Shown here: one piece after another, positions 23,612 to 36,000 of the stretch | Position numbering within the stretch: the first letter of the stretch is position 1 | Layout: each line of letters starts with the position of its first letter | Origin: Mytilus edulis | Lineage: Eukaryota; Mollusca; Bivalvia; Mytilida; Mytilidae | DNA: 64,000 nt | Reading direction: 5' to 3' | NCBI RefSeq assembly: GCF_963676685.1 | Contig: NC_092352.1 | Location: 28,787,117-28,851,116, forward strand | Translations under genes and position numbers: made by a program | Notes under the pieces: model-generated | What the model was told of the DNA's origin: nothing | What the model saw: the letters and a program-made list of their open reading frames with translations, nothing else | The model's database searches: none

Positions 23612-26600
23612 CTAGAGGCTCTAAAGAGCCTGTGTCGCTCACCTTGGTCTATGTGCATATTAAACAAAGGACACAAATGGATTCATGACAAAATTGTATT
23701 TTGGTGAAGGTGATGTGTTTGAAGTTCTTACTTTACTGAACATTCTTGCTTCTTACAATTATATCTATAATGAACTTTGCCCATTAGTAACAGAGAAAAA
23801 TATTTGGTAAAAATTTACATAAATTTATCAAATTAATGAAAATTGTTAAAAATTGACTATAAAGGGCAATAACTCCTTAAGGGGTCAATTGACCATTAAG
23901 GTCATGTGGACTTATTTGTAGATCTTACTTTGATGAACATTATCGCTGTTTACAGTTTATCGCTATCTATAATAGTATTCAAGATAATAACCAAAAACAG
24001 CAAAATTTCTTTAAAAATTACCAATTGGAGGGCAGCAACCCAACAACCGGTTGTCCAATTCATTTGAATATTTCAGGGCAGATATATATTGACTTGATTA
24101 ACAATTTAACTCCTTGTCAGATTTCCTCTAAATGATTTGGTTTCAGAGTTATAAGCAAAAAACTACATTTTACCCCTGTTCTATTTTTAGCCGTGGTGGC
24201 CATCTTGGTTGGATGGCCAGGTCATCGGACACATTTTTCAAACAAGGTACCTCAAAGATGATTGTGGCCAAGTTTGAATTAATTTGGCCCAGTAGTTTCA
24301 GAGGAGAAGATTTTTGTAAAAGATAACTAAGATTTACGAACTAGAGGCTCTAAAGAGCCTGTGTCGCTCACCTTGGTATATGTGAATATTAAACAAAGGA
24401 AGCAGATGGATTCACGACAAAATTGTGTTTTGATGATGGTGATGTGTTTGTAAATCTTACTTTACTAAACAGTCTTGCTGCTTACAATTATCTCTATCTA
24501 TAATGAATTGGCCCAGTAGTATCAGTGGAAATGTTAATAAAAATTTACAAATTTTATGAAAATTGTTAAAAATTGACTATAAAGGAAAATAACTCCTTAG
24601 GGGGTCAATTGACCATTTCGGTCATGTTGACTTATTTGTAAATCTTACTTTGCTGAACATTATTGCTGTTTACAGTTTATCTTTATCTATAATAATATTC
24701 AAGATAATAACCAAAAACAGCAAAATTTCCTAAAAATTACCTATTCACAGGCAGCAACCCAACAACGGGTTGTCAGATTCATCTGAAAATTGTAGGGCAG
24801 ATAGATATTGATCTGCTAAACAATTTAACCCCTGTCAGATTTGCTCTAAATGCTTTGGTTTTTGAGTTATAAGCCAAAAACTGCATTTTACCCCTATGTT
24901 CTATTTTTAGCCCATGGCCATCTTGGTTGGTTGAACGGGTCACGCCACACATTTTTAAAACGAGATATCCCAAAGATGATTGTTGCCAAGTTTGGATTAA
25001 TTTGTCCCAGTTGTTTCAGAGGAGAAGATTTTTGTAAAAGATAACTAAGATTTACGAAAAATTGTTAAAAATTGACTATAAAGGGCAATAACTCCTAAAG
25101 GGGTCAACTGACCATTTCGGTCATGTTGACTTATTTGTAAATCTTACTTTGCTGAACATTATTGCTGTTTACAGTTTATCTCTATCTATAATAATATTCA
25201 AAATAATAACCAAAAACAGCAAAATTTCCTTAAAATTACCAATTCAGGGGCAGCAACCCAACAACGGGTTGTCCGATTCATCTGAAAATTTCAGGGCAGA
25301 TAGATCTTGACCTGATTAACAATTATACCCAGTCAGATTTGCTCTAAATGCTTTGGTTTTTGAGTTATAAGCCCAAAACTGCATTTTACCCCTATGTTCT
25401 ATTTTTAGCCGTGGCGGCCATCTTGGTTGGTTGACCGGGTCACGCCACACATTTTTTAAACTAAATACCCCAATGATGATTGTGGCCAAGTTTGGTTTAA
25501 TTTGGCCCAGTAGTTTCAGAGGAGAAGATTTTTGTAAAAGATAACTAAGATTTACGAAAAATTGTTAAAAATTGACTATAAAGGGCAATAACTCCTAAAG
25601 GGGTCAACTGACCATTTCGGTCATGTGACTTATTTGTAAATCTTACTTTGCTGAACATTATTGCTGTTTACAGTTTATCTCTATCTATAATAATATTCAA
25701 AATAATAACCAAAAACAGCAAAATTTCCTTAAAATTACCAATTCAGGGGCAGCAACCCAACAACAGGTTGTCCGATTCATCTGAAAATTTAGGGGCAGAT
25801 AGATCTTGACCTGATAAACATTTATACCCCATGTCAGATTTGCTATAAATGCTTTGGTTTTTGAGTTATAAGCCCAAAACTGCATTTTACCCCTATGTTC
25901 TATTTTTAGCCGTGGCGGCCATCTTGGTTGGTTGACCGGGTCACGCCACACATTTTTTAAACTAGATACCCCAATGATGATTGTGGCCAAGTTTGGTTTA
26001 ATTTGGCCCAGTAGTTTCAGAGGAGAAGATTTTTGTAAAAGATAACTAAGATTTACGAAAAATTGTTAAAAATTGACTATAAAGGGCAATAACTCCTAAA
26101 GGGGTCAACTGACCATTTCGGTCATGTTGACTTATTTGTAAATCTTACTTTGCTGAACATTATTGCTGTTTACCGTTTATCTCTATCTATAATAATATTC
26201 AAAATAATAACCAAAAACAGCAAAATTTCCTTAAAATTACCAATTCAGGGGCAACAACCCAACAACAGGTTGTCCGATTCATCTGAAAATTTCAGGGCAG
26301 ATAGATCTTGACCTGATAAACATTTATACCCCATGTCAGATTTGCTCTAAATGCTTTGGTTTTTGAGTTATAAGCCCAAAACTGCATTTTACCCCTATGT
26401 TCTATTTTTAGCCGTGGCGGCCATCTTGGTTGGTTGACCGGGTCACGCCACACATTTTTTAAACTAGATACCCCAATGATGATTGTGGCCAAGTTTGGTT
26501 TAGTTTGGCCCAGTAGTTTCAGAGGAGAAGATTTTTGTAAAAGCTAACGACGACGGACGACGGACGACGGACGACGGACGACGACGGACGCCGGACGCCA

Positions 26601-26649
26601 AGTGATGGGAAAAGCTCACTTGGCCCTTTGGGCCAGGTGAGCTAAAAAG
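23612..26649 (+). repeat. Array of a 500-730 bp bivalve repeat
   Basis: Five units stand in direct order. Two full units begin with CTAGAGGCTCTAAAGAGCCT (23612 and 24341). Three headless units begin at AAAAATTGTTAAAAATTGAC (about 25057, 25557 and 26057), spaced by 500 bp. Each contains GGGCAATAACTCCTAAAGGG, GCAGCAACCCAACAAC, GCCATCTTGGTTGGTTGACC and TTTCAGAGGAGAAGATTTTT. The array ends with short CGACGGA repeats (about 26548-26590) and the hairpin-prone GCTCACTTGGCCCTTTGGGC. The 60-100 codon frames within the units (for example GGHLGW-containing) recur only because the unit recurs, and I do not call them genes. Confidence 0.85.
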
Positions 26650-27652
26650 GGAGAGAGCTTTTGATGCCTTTTCTGAAATTCTCCGGACATAAAATCTTTT
26701 ACAAAAGTTCATCCTACAACAGTTTAAAATGCCCGCGATTTCGCGAGTGTTCTGGTAATAATTTATTTTAGAAAATAAGACCTGCTGAATCTAAGGATAT
26801 TGCAAACTTTATTTCCGCATCTGGGACAATATCCCTAACGTGCCTCCGATTGAGGTTGTAAACAAAAAATCTCTGTGTAGTGATATCGGACATGTTTCAA
26901 TTTTTAACAAGTAACTGAGCTTAACAAAGTATAGAACCTTAGAATAAAAATGGAGTTATTATATGTATTCAAAGTATTAAATTTTCAAAGAAATAATTGT
27001 GTGAAAAAAGGAACTTTTTACCATGAAGAGCCGCATCACGAAAAGATTTTCGGGGTATACTAATTTACAGAAAAATGAATCACACTTCGTACCCCGAAAA
27101 TTTAACAACATATGCAAAAATGTCTCGCCTTCGAAACAAGCCATCATACATATTCAAGTTTACGATATGGGCTGAGCAACAGAGGAAAACGTTACCATTA
27201 CCGCCTATGGAGAAACAATTACGCATATTGCCCCATCTGTACCTAATGCTCAAATGTATATAATTTTAAATGAAAACAGGAATCCGCCTACAGTTCTTTT
27301 TCTGTTCATAAACAAGAAACGCACGTGTTTTAAAGATGCTTAAAATATGCGTGGCTGCACTATTTCACATGCATTGTCTATTCAACTTCACTGGACGGAA
27401 TTCAATGCAAATTTTCCGTTGTGTTCGCTACAGACGACAACACGGGACAAGTTGTGAAATCAACCGTTTAGAATTGGGTAAAGCAAATGGTAAATGTTAA
27501 TCTCACAACAACAAAAAATACCATCTAGCAGCCTTATTAAGACCACAAGTCTTTACCACCACCCAAAATTATTGTTTTTCATAAATCTTCGGTAGCCAGT
27601 CAGAGAATTGGTCAAAATCCAGTCCAAGTCAATAATATTGTATTATTGAATG
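26650..27652. other. Non-coding, nothing firm
   Basis: A 62-codon frame at 27075-27263 (MNHTSYPENL) has no recognised domain or splice context. The sequence between is AT-rich and unassigned. Confidence 0.3.
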
Positions 27653-27969
27653 GGTGTTTTTATAATGGCCCTGTTATATGTCCAAGGTCTGTAATAATAC
27701 ACCTTATCGTTATTTGTCCTTCATTACTAGATATCACACAGGTTCCCGTAAAAATTTGACGTAATAGCACAAAATATTTGACGCCACAATGGAAAAGTGA
27801 TTGTTGTACATGCGTCAAAAGTTCAAGCGGCCGGGTCAGCTGGGATTAACGATAAGGTGTATGGTAGAAGAAGTCTGTAATGGCCAGAGGCAACGCCGAG
27901 GGCCATTACAGACATTCGAGGCCATTATTACTGACCGAGGACACATAACTTGGCCATTATAAAAACTCC
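27653..27969. mobile_element. MITE-like element with 45-bp imperfect inverted ends
   Basis: The left end GGTGTTTTTATAATGGCC and the right end GGCCATTATAAAAACTCC are inverted partners. Similarity continues inward through TTATRTGTCC and GTAATAAT. An internal inverted pair, CACCTTATCGTTA / TAACGATAAGGTG, adds further fold-back potential. There is no coding sequence, and no clear target duplication was found. Confidence 0.6.
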
Positions 27970-28990
27970 GATTTCTTAATACATTTATTAACCAACTGAA
28001 CAAAAGTGTAACTATGTGTTGCTGCCAACTTGATGTACTATCTACTCTTTTAATGACAGGTTAGTTTGAAAAAAATAATTTGTACTTCACATCATAAAGC
28101 TTTTAATATACCAAATATCCAACATATTAAGTTAACAGAAGTTATGTGTTGAAAAACAGGATGAGCAGTGATCCCTATATTTGAAAATCGGCGGCCATGT
28201 TAAATTTATTATATTTGATATAAACACTGTTTTTCTGTAATGGCCCTATATTAATGCCCAGTTTGTCTGTTACAGTATTAAGCCCTGTTAGGGTTTATAA
28301 TAAACAATAATTTTTGGCAATAATGTACTTAGTTGGTTAATAATAAATCTTGATTTATATTGACAGTGAAACGTTTTCAGTATTGCACATGCTGATTTAT
28401 CCGTATTATGGCTTATTTGCTCATATCATTTAATAAAAGAACATATATATTCGACAAGAATTGGAATCGTTTTGTGACGAAGATGAATTTCACATGCAAA
28501 GAACTACAAACAGATTTATAAAGTAGTCCAAACGCTTGAATGATAAACAAGATCCTGATTTTCAGACTGAATAAATGTAAACAATGATTACGCGTACGGC
28601 TGTGTGTGCAACCATTTGTTTTAAAACATCATATCCATGCAAGGCAAAGAGACGAATCTTGAAAATAAAAATTCGTTTTCCCGTAAGTTAATAACAACCA
28701 TTGTTTTTTTTAAATAGTGTTCAGTAAAAAAAACTTTTGCCAAAAGATTACACAAATAAATTGAAGATATAATGCAAATGGTCAATGTACTATTAAAAAT
28801 AAAACATGTATAAAACGTAACTTGAACTCGACAACCCTTACGATGTAACATTTTGAAAATACATCGACTGCATGAGATATTAATGTTGCGGGAAATGGCA
28901 TGCATCGTTAACACAACTGATCAACACGAACTGCTGATAGACACTGGGGAAATCAATAATGATCAATAATTGGTCAAATTTAAGTATATT
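27970..28990. other. Non-coding flank of the integrase gene
   Basis: AT-rich. The 97-codon minus frame at 28621-28914 lacks any recognisable motif. The 3' flank of the integrase gene lies at the right edge. Confidence 0.3.
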
Positions 28991-29000
28991 TTAATAGAAC

Positions 29001-30455
29001 CTAAGCAAAAATGGTGTGCAACATCAAAGATATGAGATGACGATATAAGGTTTTAGCCTCATCAGGCGTTTGTACTACATCAAAGTCTTCAATGGTCAGT
29101 CCTGTAACCAATGATACCAATTGCCTAAACTCATGCGAAACTCCACGGTGAAGCGTTTGTTCAGTGTATTGATCTGCAATGTCATCTAATACAGTGTCAC
29201 CACAGGGCAGTGCAAACGATTGGTCCAATTTTCCGTAAATGATAGGCTGGAAATATATGACATTAGGAATCCCATAACATTGTTCCCCGAATCCTTGCTG
29301 ACGGATTCGATGGTTGTTCCACATTTCTTCGAACTGCTTTAAATGCAACTGAATGATAGGCAAAAAACAAAATCGAACACATTCTAAATGTAAAGGGTCA
29401 GTATTGTTTAAAATTCCCTCTTCTACAAGACTGTTAAATAAATTTTTCCAGAAAATTGTAAAATTTCGCATTAAGAAACTCCATAACATTTCTATCCTCT
29501 GGTTTGCAGTTGACCGACCAACTGATACACTATGAACTCCAGCCGAAGGATCACGGTGGCGATATCGTAAGGCCATTTGGATTCTGTGAATAAGAACATT
29601 TTCAGTTCCCGCGTCAGTCCTAACTGATCTTGGCACACGCTTGTACTTCTTTAAGTGTTCTACGAAGTAACGAGCAACGTACCGTGGATTCTTGTTGGTA
29701 TGACTGGCGGTGAGCCACATGATTTTTCTGGAAAAGCCATCAATACAACCATGTATTGAAATGCCGAAAGGCTTAAGTTTGTCATACCCATCCACGTGAA
29801 GACAATCATTAGGTCCTCTGCTGTTATAGGATCTTCTAATAAGCCGTCTTCGTCTTCTAGCATTGGCACCGTCAGTGTCAATTACACTCAAAGCAATTCT
29901 GACTGTCTCTTGGGTTGCACGCACACCGTACAATGTATTTAGCAATCTCCACATTGTGCGATATCCCACTTGGTTGTATCCAAAACGTCGCAGGTCAACA
30001 ATTTTACGTACAATATCAGGCAAAAGATTTTCAACACCTCTTCTTCTCAAATTTAATCTCCTCAAAATTCTTTTCAGAGTTCTCTTGCTTATCATCACAT
30101 TGTGCAGAAACAGCAGGAAACCCAGTATTTCATCTTGCGTGTATAACTGGCTGAAATAGTACTCAATAAGTTCGTCTAATGTCGCTCCATCTTGTGGTTG
30201 GGGAATAATGGCATTCACTGTTGTTGCACATACACAAAACAAAACAATCTGAAAAATAAACATAGGATATTTAGATACAAAATTATGTCATAGCCAGAGA
30301 AAATACAATCCCTGTGTATCATTTGTGTACTTTTTTGTTTTTTTGTGATGTTGGTTTGTCTTTTGTTTGTTTGCTCGAATTAACCGATTCACGTCTATAC
30401 TTACGGCCTTTGCTCTTTCACAAATACGAGATATTTCAGAAAGTGTTTGAGACAT
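29001..30455 (-). CDS. DDE integrase-core protein (rve family)
   Basis: This encodes an integrase catalytic domain protein of the kind found in many animals, probably derived from an IS3-like or Ginger-like DNA transposon. The main frame (29001-30263, 420 residues from ATG) has an N-terminal helical region (TLDELIEYYFSQL, RTLKRILRRLNLRRRG) and a GYRTMWRLL block. The catalytic triad is D158 (HVDGYDKLKPFGISIHGC), D217 (VRTDAGTEN) and E258 (NQRIEMLWSFL), with 40 residues between the second D and E. The triad is intact and the frame unbroken. A likely first exon is 30405-30455 (MSQTLSEISRICERAKA), followed by GTAAGT. It would join in phase 0 to the strong acceptor TTTATTTTTCAG and exon 2 at 30248, giving 432 residues. 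The alternative start at 30263 would give a hydrophobic, signal-like N-terminus. No transposon ends are seen nearby, so it may be immobile or domesticated. Confidence 0.75.
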
Positions 30456-31377
30456 TTTTATCCTTTGCCGGGGTATTTTGCAGACGTACATGCATTTTTA
30501 CCGGCATATGTTTTTCCCGGTCTTTGTATGTTTTACCCTTCACCGAGATGCTGTCACTCGTGCGTTTATAATGTAACATCATTCGGTAGATTTATCAATA
30601 GATACATCATCGAAAGGAGTGGTATTTGTGAAAATTACAAATCGCGGGGCGGTGAAATTTCACGAGCCTGAAAGGCGAGGAATATTTATAGACCGAAGAT
30701 TTGTATTTTTTGCAATTGCCACTACTTCCTTTGATACATGTATATCGTTTTAATTACATCGAATATCATCAAAACGCACAAATGACCAAAAGACAAATCC
30801 CTTGACAAATTCGTTACAAGCGTCTAAGTGAAGGGTTGTTACAGCAGGGCATTTAGAAGAGTCGGTTTTGATATGTATTTTGTCCTAACCGAATGGGGAT
30901 TCCTCGTTATTACCTTAAATGTATCTGGCCAAGGCATTTGTGGGGCATCCGGGGTGATATTGTTCCATTTTATGTATAGTTTTGCACTTTTTTATACTAT
31001 GAGGCCTGAGCGAATCAGGTGAGCGTGTGATCTAGTTTTATTTTATATTTTCTATTGCATTGTATATATTGTTTTTGGACGGTTAACTTTCTGGTAATAA
31101 AACCCGTCACGGCCTGGCTAGGGAATTGGGTAGGCAAATGCTCACATTAATCTGTACCGATACAGCCTCCAAATGTCCTCCTTTCTACGCCATAACTCAT
31201 GGTGGTGCTCCTGATAAAGGAGGTTCATACGAGACAAAAAGAAAAAGGGTAAACTTAGGTAATTATTAATGACAAATACCTTGGTGATATCAAAATCGCT
31301 GCAAATTTCCCTTGCAGCGGAATAAATTCATGAACATGTGCAAAAAATACACCATCTATTGACCAATTAAAAGCCTC
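30456..31377. other. Upstream flank of the integrase gene, non-coding
   Basis: The 5' flank of the minus-strand integrase gene includes the inverted words TCGCGGGGCGGTGAAATTTCAC around 30645. A plus-strand 64-codon frame at 30828-31022 is unsupported. I see no other gene. Confidence 0.3.
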
Positions 31378-31498
31378 CATTTGGGGGGGGGGGGGGGGGT
31401 TCCGGGGGTTCGAACCCCCCTTTATTTGGCCGCTCAATGCATTTGAATCGGGACATATAGTTGGACCCCCTTTTTAAAATGGCTGGATCCGCCCCTGA
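31378..31498 (-). mobile_element. Truncated bivalve repeat ending CTGGATCCGCC
   Basis: On the minus strand it starts AGGGGCGGATCCAGCCATTT, passes GGGGGTCCAACTATATGTCC and AATGCATTGAGCGGCC, and ends in a G/C homopolymer. It resembles one half of a dispersed bivalve element with GGATCCGCC-type terminal repeats. The GGTTCGAACCCCC word is part of this repeat and not a tRNA B box. Confidence 0.5.
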
Positions 31499-32062
31499 AT
31501 TAAGCAGATAACATTTTTGGTCAGGGTATTTGTGCAACTGTACTAGTCTTGAGACGCAATTTCTCTCGCACGATGACTCGGTAGAGTTTTTCACAAGTTT
31601 ACCATACAAATAAAAAAAAAACCACCACATAGGATGTCGATGTCGGACAGTAACCAAAATCTTTCTCTACTTATGTCCCGTGTATGTAAAGTAATATATC
31701 GAATAGACCACTTGTTGCAATGGCATTCGGTCGGATGGACCAGGTTATTCCAATATCCAATATACCAGATCATACCCCCATCGAGTGGAGGCATAATATG
31801 TTCAATATGAATGAAAAGCTTGTAAGTTTTTCATATGAAGCCAGAGTTACCTGTTGACTTTCACTTCGTGTGTTTTCTTTAGTTTTACAGTATATTTTTG
31901 TAATTTGTTCATTTAATTGATTTTTGAATGTCAAACTAGAAGTGATCAACTGTGATTCTACTTACTATTTTAATCATGTGAATATCCATTATCAGGTCAC
32001 ATAGTTTGGCGTCTTCCGAAATAAAAGCTTCGTCGAATTGAAATGCTGCTTTACTTCCTAGA
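31499..32062. other. Non-coding, nothing recognised
   Basis: There is no supported gene or repeat. Short open frames on the minus strand have no recognisable content. Confidence 0.3.
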
Positions 32063-32925
32063 ATGGATGCGTGGTAATGTTTCGCTGTATATATACACCA
32101 TAACAGTTAACTTGCCTTAGTTATGCCATATTAAAAATAAAGCTTTTAAATTTATACATTTTAGATAAATATAAAAAATAAAATGACTTAACTAAGTTGG
32201 ATTTATCTATCATAAGTTAGTAAATGAACTTAATTAAAACAATTTAAAACAGTATAATTGATGAAAACTCCTTAATTAAGTTTCCTTAACATTAAAGTGT
32301 TTTATTTAATGCAACTTAATAAATTCTAAAAAATAAAGATATTTAACTTAACATCCATAAAATTAGTAAGAATTAATATTGCCATAAATAAAGGAGTTAA
32401 ATCTCTTATAAGTGAGTAAATTATCTAAATTAAAACAATTTAATGCATTATAGTACACGATATTGTATTAATTAAGTTTTCTTAAGCATTGTTAACTAAC
32501 TAATATAAGACCCCTATACGCTTCCGTAGATATCTTATTAACTAATAGAGATATCTTATAAACTTTTAGAGATATCTTATTAACTTATAGAGATATCTTA
32601 TTTAATTGGTTATAAAGATATCTTATTTAATATATAAGATATCTCCATAAGTTAATAAGATATCTATATTAGTTTATAAGATATCTCTATTAATTAATAA
32701 GATATCTTATACAGTATTTAATAGAGATATCTTATACAGTATGTATTTAAAATATATCTTTATAAAGAAGTAAGATATCTTATATATACTTTATAAGATA
32801 TCTTATTAAGTAATAGAGATATCTTATTAACTTTCAAATTAAATAAGATATCTTATAAAAATCAAGATATCTTAATACTTAATAAGATATCTTGTTAAAT
32901 AAATAAGATATCTTCAAATTTGAAT
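32063..32925 (-). repeat. Right arm of the long inverted repeat with AGATATCTTA satellite
   Basis: Positions 32063-32834 are the reverse complement of 13855-14424, from TGGATGCGTGG at the inner end to TAAGATATCTTATTAACTTT at the outer end. The arm is about 200 bp longer than its partner because the AGATATCTTATTAAC-type palindromic unit (about 20 bp) has expanded after CGCTTCCGTAGATATC. Further loose AAGATATCTT units continue outward to about 32925. Confidence 0.75.
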
Positions 32926-33075
32926 AAATATAAAAACGGCGTGCCATACATGCATATTTAAAATTTGCGCCATACTCTACTTAACTTTATTTCCGTTTGC
33001 TATAACGTCCTAAATATTGACCCCTTAAAATAACAACACAGAGGTGTTGGTCAGTTTAAAACTTTGATCAACAAT

Positions 33076-36000
33076 ATGTGTGCCCTTCCAAATGCCTCAT
33101 ATGGTTCTTCTACACCGACAAACGAGGTAAGTATCGAAACTTACAAATATAAAGTATATATAGATCTGAATTGTAATATTGTCAATTTGAACTGATCATG
33201 TAATATATTTTTCGCTCACCTGGTAGTCTATAGGGTTAATGTATATAGGCTATCAGTATTGCCATGACCTGGTATCTAGAATTAAAAAAATATTAGGTGA
33301 TCTAACTCGTCGTCATTGCTAAAAATAGATCGTGGATAGTAGAATGGCAATCTGATTAAAATTCGGATCCACACTGATTTATTCGAGTGCTCGAAATCAG
33401 ATAGAACTATATTTTAAGATTCTTTTGTTTGATTGAAAGAATGCAAATAATCGTCAGTAGCGTTTTCATGATAAGGCGAACGCCCGCCCCTTGAATTCCC
33501 CTTTCGTAAATCTCGTATCCACCACTATCAGATCGTCGAGTATCTTAATTTAAAACATTGATTATAAATACAGATGCACAAAATCTGACCTAGCAGATGA
33601 TGTTCAGAGTTTCAAGTTACTCTTACATGACAATCATACTTTTAGCAAGACTTTCCAACAATTCCTATAAGTATTAAGTATAGTCCTTTTGAATCAGATT
33701 TGGGATTTTTTGTTAAAAAAACATACCTGTCTTGGTAATATCTCGTCGTCTGTCTAAATATAATGTGCTGCCGATCAAAGAACCCTTCGAAGATGTCATT
33801 CGTCTTCGTGTTATTCAATCTCATTAAAATGTAAGTTATAATGATTTTAATTTTAGGCAAACCCTCGAAATGTTATTCCAGAAGCAGGCCGACATTTTCA
33901 TTCTCTTGGTTGGATGACTGGATCTGGAGGAGCCATAGGTGTTAGACGAGGGTATATAGGAATGTTTAATTATTATTTAATCACAGCACATGCATTGGGA
34001 TAGGCAATCCGCATACCTCATCTTCTTTTTTTATATGTATTAAAATATTACAGAAACCATTCATAACATAAGACATTGTTAGTATAATGAAACGATTTAA
34101 TGTACTGACTGTAAATGAACTTTTTTGTTGTTGACCTTCTTTTTACTAGACTAACCTGTGGGCTAGGGAAAAAAACAACAAACCAGCAACCAAAGTTTAG
34201 AACTTTTATGCACAAAATTTATCTTTCGACAAAATTAAAGTTCCACATTGTTCTGTTCAGAACCCTTTTTAATTTGATTTTAAAATAGTTCCGGTCTAGT
34301 TCATATTGATGAGATAGACGGTTTACCTTTTCTCAAACTTTTAATGTTGACAGGATTGATAAACAAATTTTGGCTAATATTAGCAAAATTAATAATCATT
34401 TGCATTGTCGAAATTTGCATCTGGTGCAGGAAAATTGGTACCGTTAATGTTATTGCAGCTGTTATTTTTGAAACCGTCATCAAACTTGCAGATATTACAA
34501 CGTTGTATTTTCCGACGGTTCAGCATGCAGTTTCTAGAGAGTGACTTGTATTCATGGGTTCCACATGTGTAACAGGATATACTTACCCTTCCAGAGATCA
34601 CCCAGTTTTAATGCTGTTCGAGTTTCTAAATCTTAGGTTGTCTATGCAGTGTATAGTCTTTTCTTCGTCTTTTCGTGTCATTTTTTCTGACATGGTATTG
34701 TCGATGGTTGTTTTTTTCCAATTTATAATTTTCGAATGCCCTTTTGGTAACTTCTATCTGTTTTTTTTCAAAGTTTCCTAGTTTAACATTCAAATTGAAT
34801 TACATAAAGTTACATGGATATTTTTTGTTTAACTGTTCATGACTGATGGTTTACGAATTAGGTGATGTATGGTTAGAGTCGATTATTAATTCGCTATTGA
34901 GTGATGCCTTATTTCTTGATGTAACTTACCAACTATCTTTCAGGTGTCATTTGAAGAGCAGGATCTGCTAACCTAATCCGGACTACCTGAGGTTATTCCA
35001 ATTTTTGATGGGGTTTGTGTTTCTCAGTCTTTAGTTTTCTATGTTATCTTTTGTGTACATAACTGTTGTTGGTCTTTTGTCTTTTGTTCGTGTTTTATGT
35101 TTGACCATGGCATAGTCAGTTTGTCTTCGACTAATACGTTTGAATATCCATTTTGTACGGTTACCTTTCGCCTTTTTTGTGTAAGCAAAGGCAGTAAAAT
35201 GTTTCGAATATCCCTTTTGCATCTTTCTTTTAAAGAAAAAACAGTAAAATGTGTTCGCTTTCGTAGGTAAGCAATTAAAAAATGTATTTGAATATATGGA
35301 TGATTGCATTTGCAAGTTGTTGTGTTTTAAAGAAAGTTAATTTCCAGAAGCTACTGCAATTTCAATGTATAAGAACTGGAGATTACACATATTTCTGCGC
35401 ATGCCTCTTAAACATTGTCCTGAAAAACTCTGTACTATTAGCACCTCGCTGTAAATCAACTTTCTGTAATTAATTGATAATGATGGCCAGTTGTATTTAT
35501 TTTCTTTTCAGGGAGGAAATATACATTACCCCGTCTGGTGTTCAAAAAGAATTGATGGAAGTAAGATATTTAAACAGTAGTCAATTTAAAAAAAGTTCAT
35601 TACCTAGAAATATGACAATATTGTTGTATACGGCATCTTAAAAATGGTCTGGCTTTAGAACTGACTAGAACAGTTTATTTTTGTTTTAGATTAAAGCCTT
35701 CCTAGTGAGGTCAATTCTGAAAAGTTTTTCAGTTGCACCCGATTCTTATTTTATTTGTAATGCAGATTTTCTTGTTCCAATGTTTTAGTCACAACAGAGA
35801 GATACTTTTTTTAAAGTTAGAATCATGCCACGCTGATTCAAACAAGCTTAATAAATTCTAACAATACATAAATAGACACTAATATAATTTGTTTTATTAT
35901 ATATTAAACTTAAAAAATGAATACAGCTTGAGTTTCACAGTTGTTTGTTCTTGGGATATTTCTTTGATTCTTCAAGAATATCAACAAAGATAAAATAATA

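Noticed and set aside
24132-26712. Several 60-100 codon frames, some nearly identical
   Set aside because: They recur only because the 500-bp unit recurs. There is no start, splice or domain support, and both strands are equally open.
28621-28914. A 97-codon minus-strand frame beside the integrase
   Set aside because: No motif, no splice signals, AT-rich composition and no relation to the integrase.
31395-31420. GGTTCGAACCCCC resembling a tRNA box B
   Set aside because: There is no box A at the right distance and no cloverleaf; the word is part of a G/C-rich dispersed repeat.
13855-32834. A Polinton/Maverick element
   Set aside because: The integrase belongs to another rve subfamily, and no protein-primed polymerase, ATPase, protease or capsid frame is visible.
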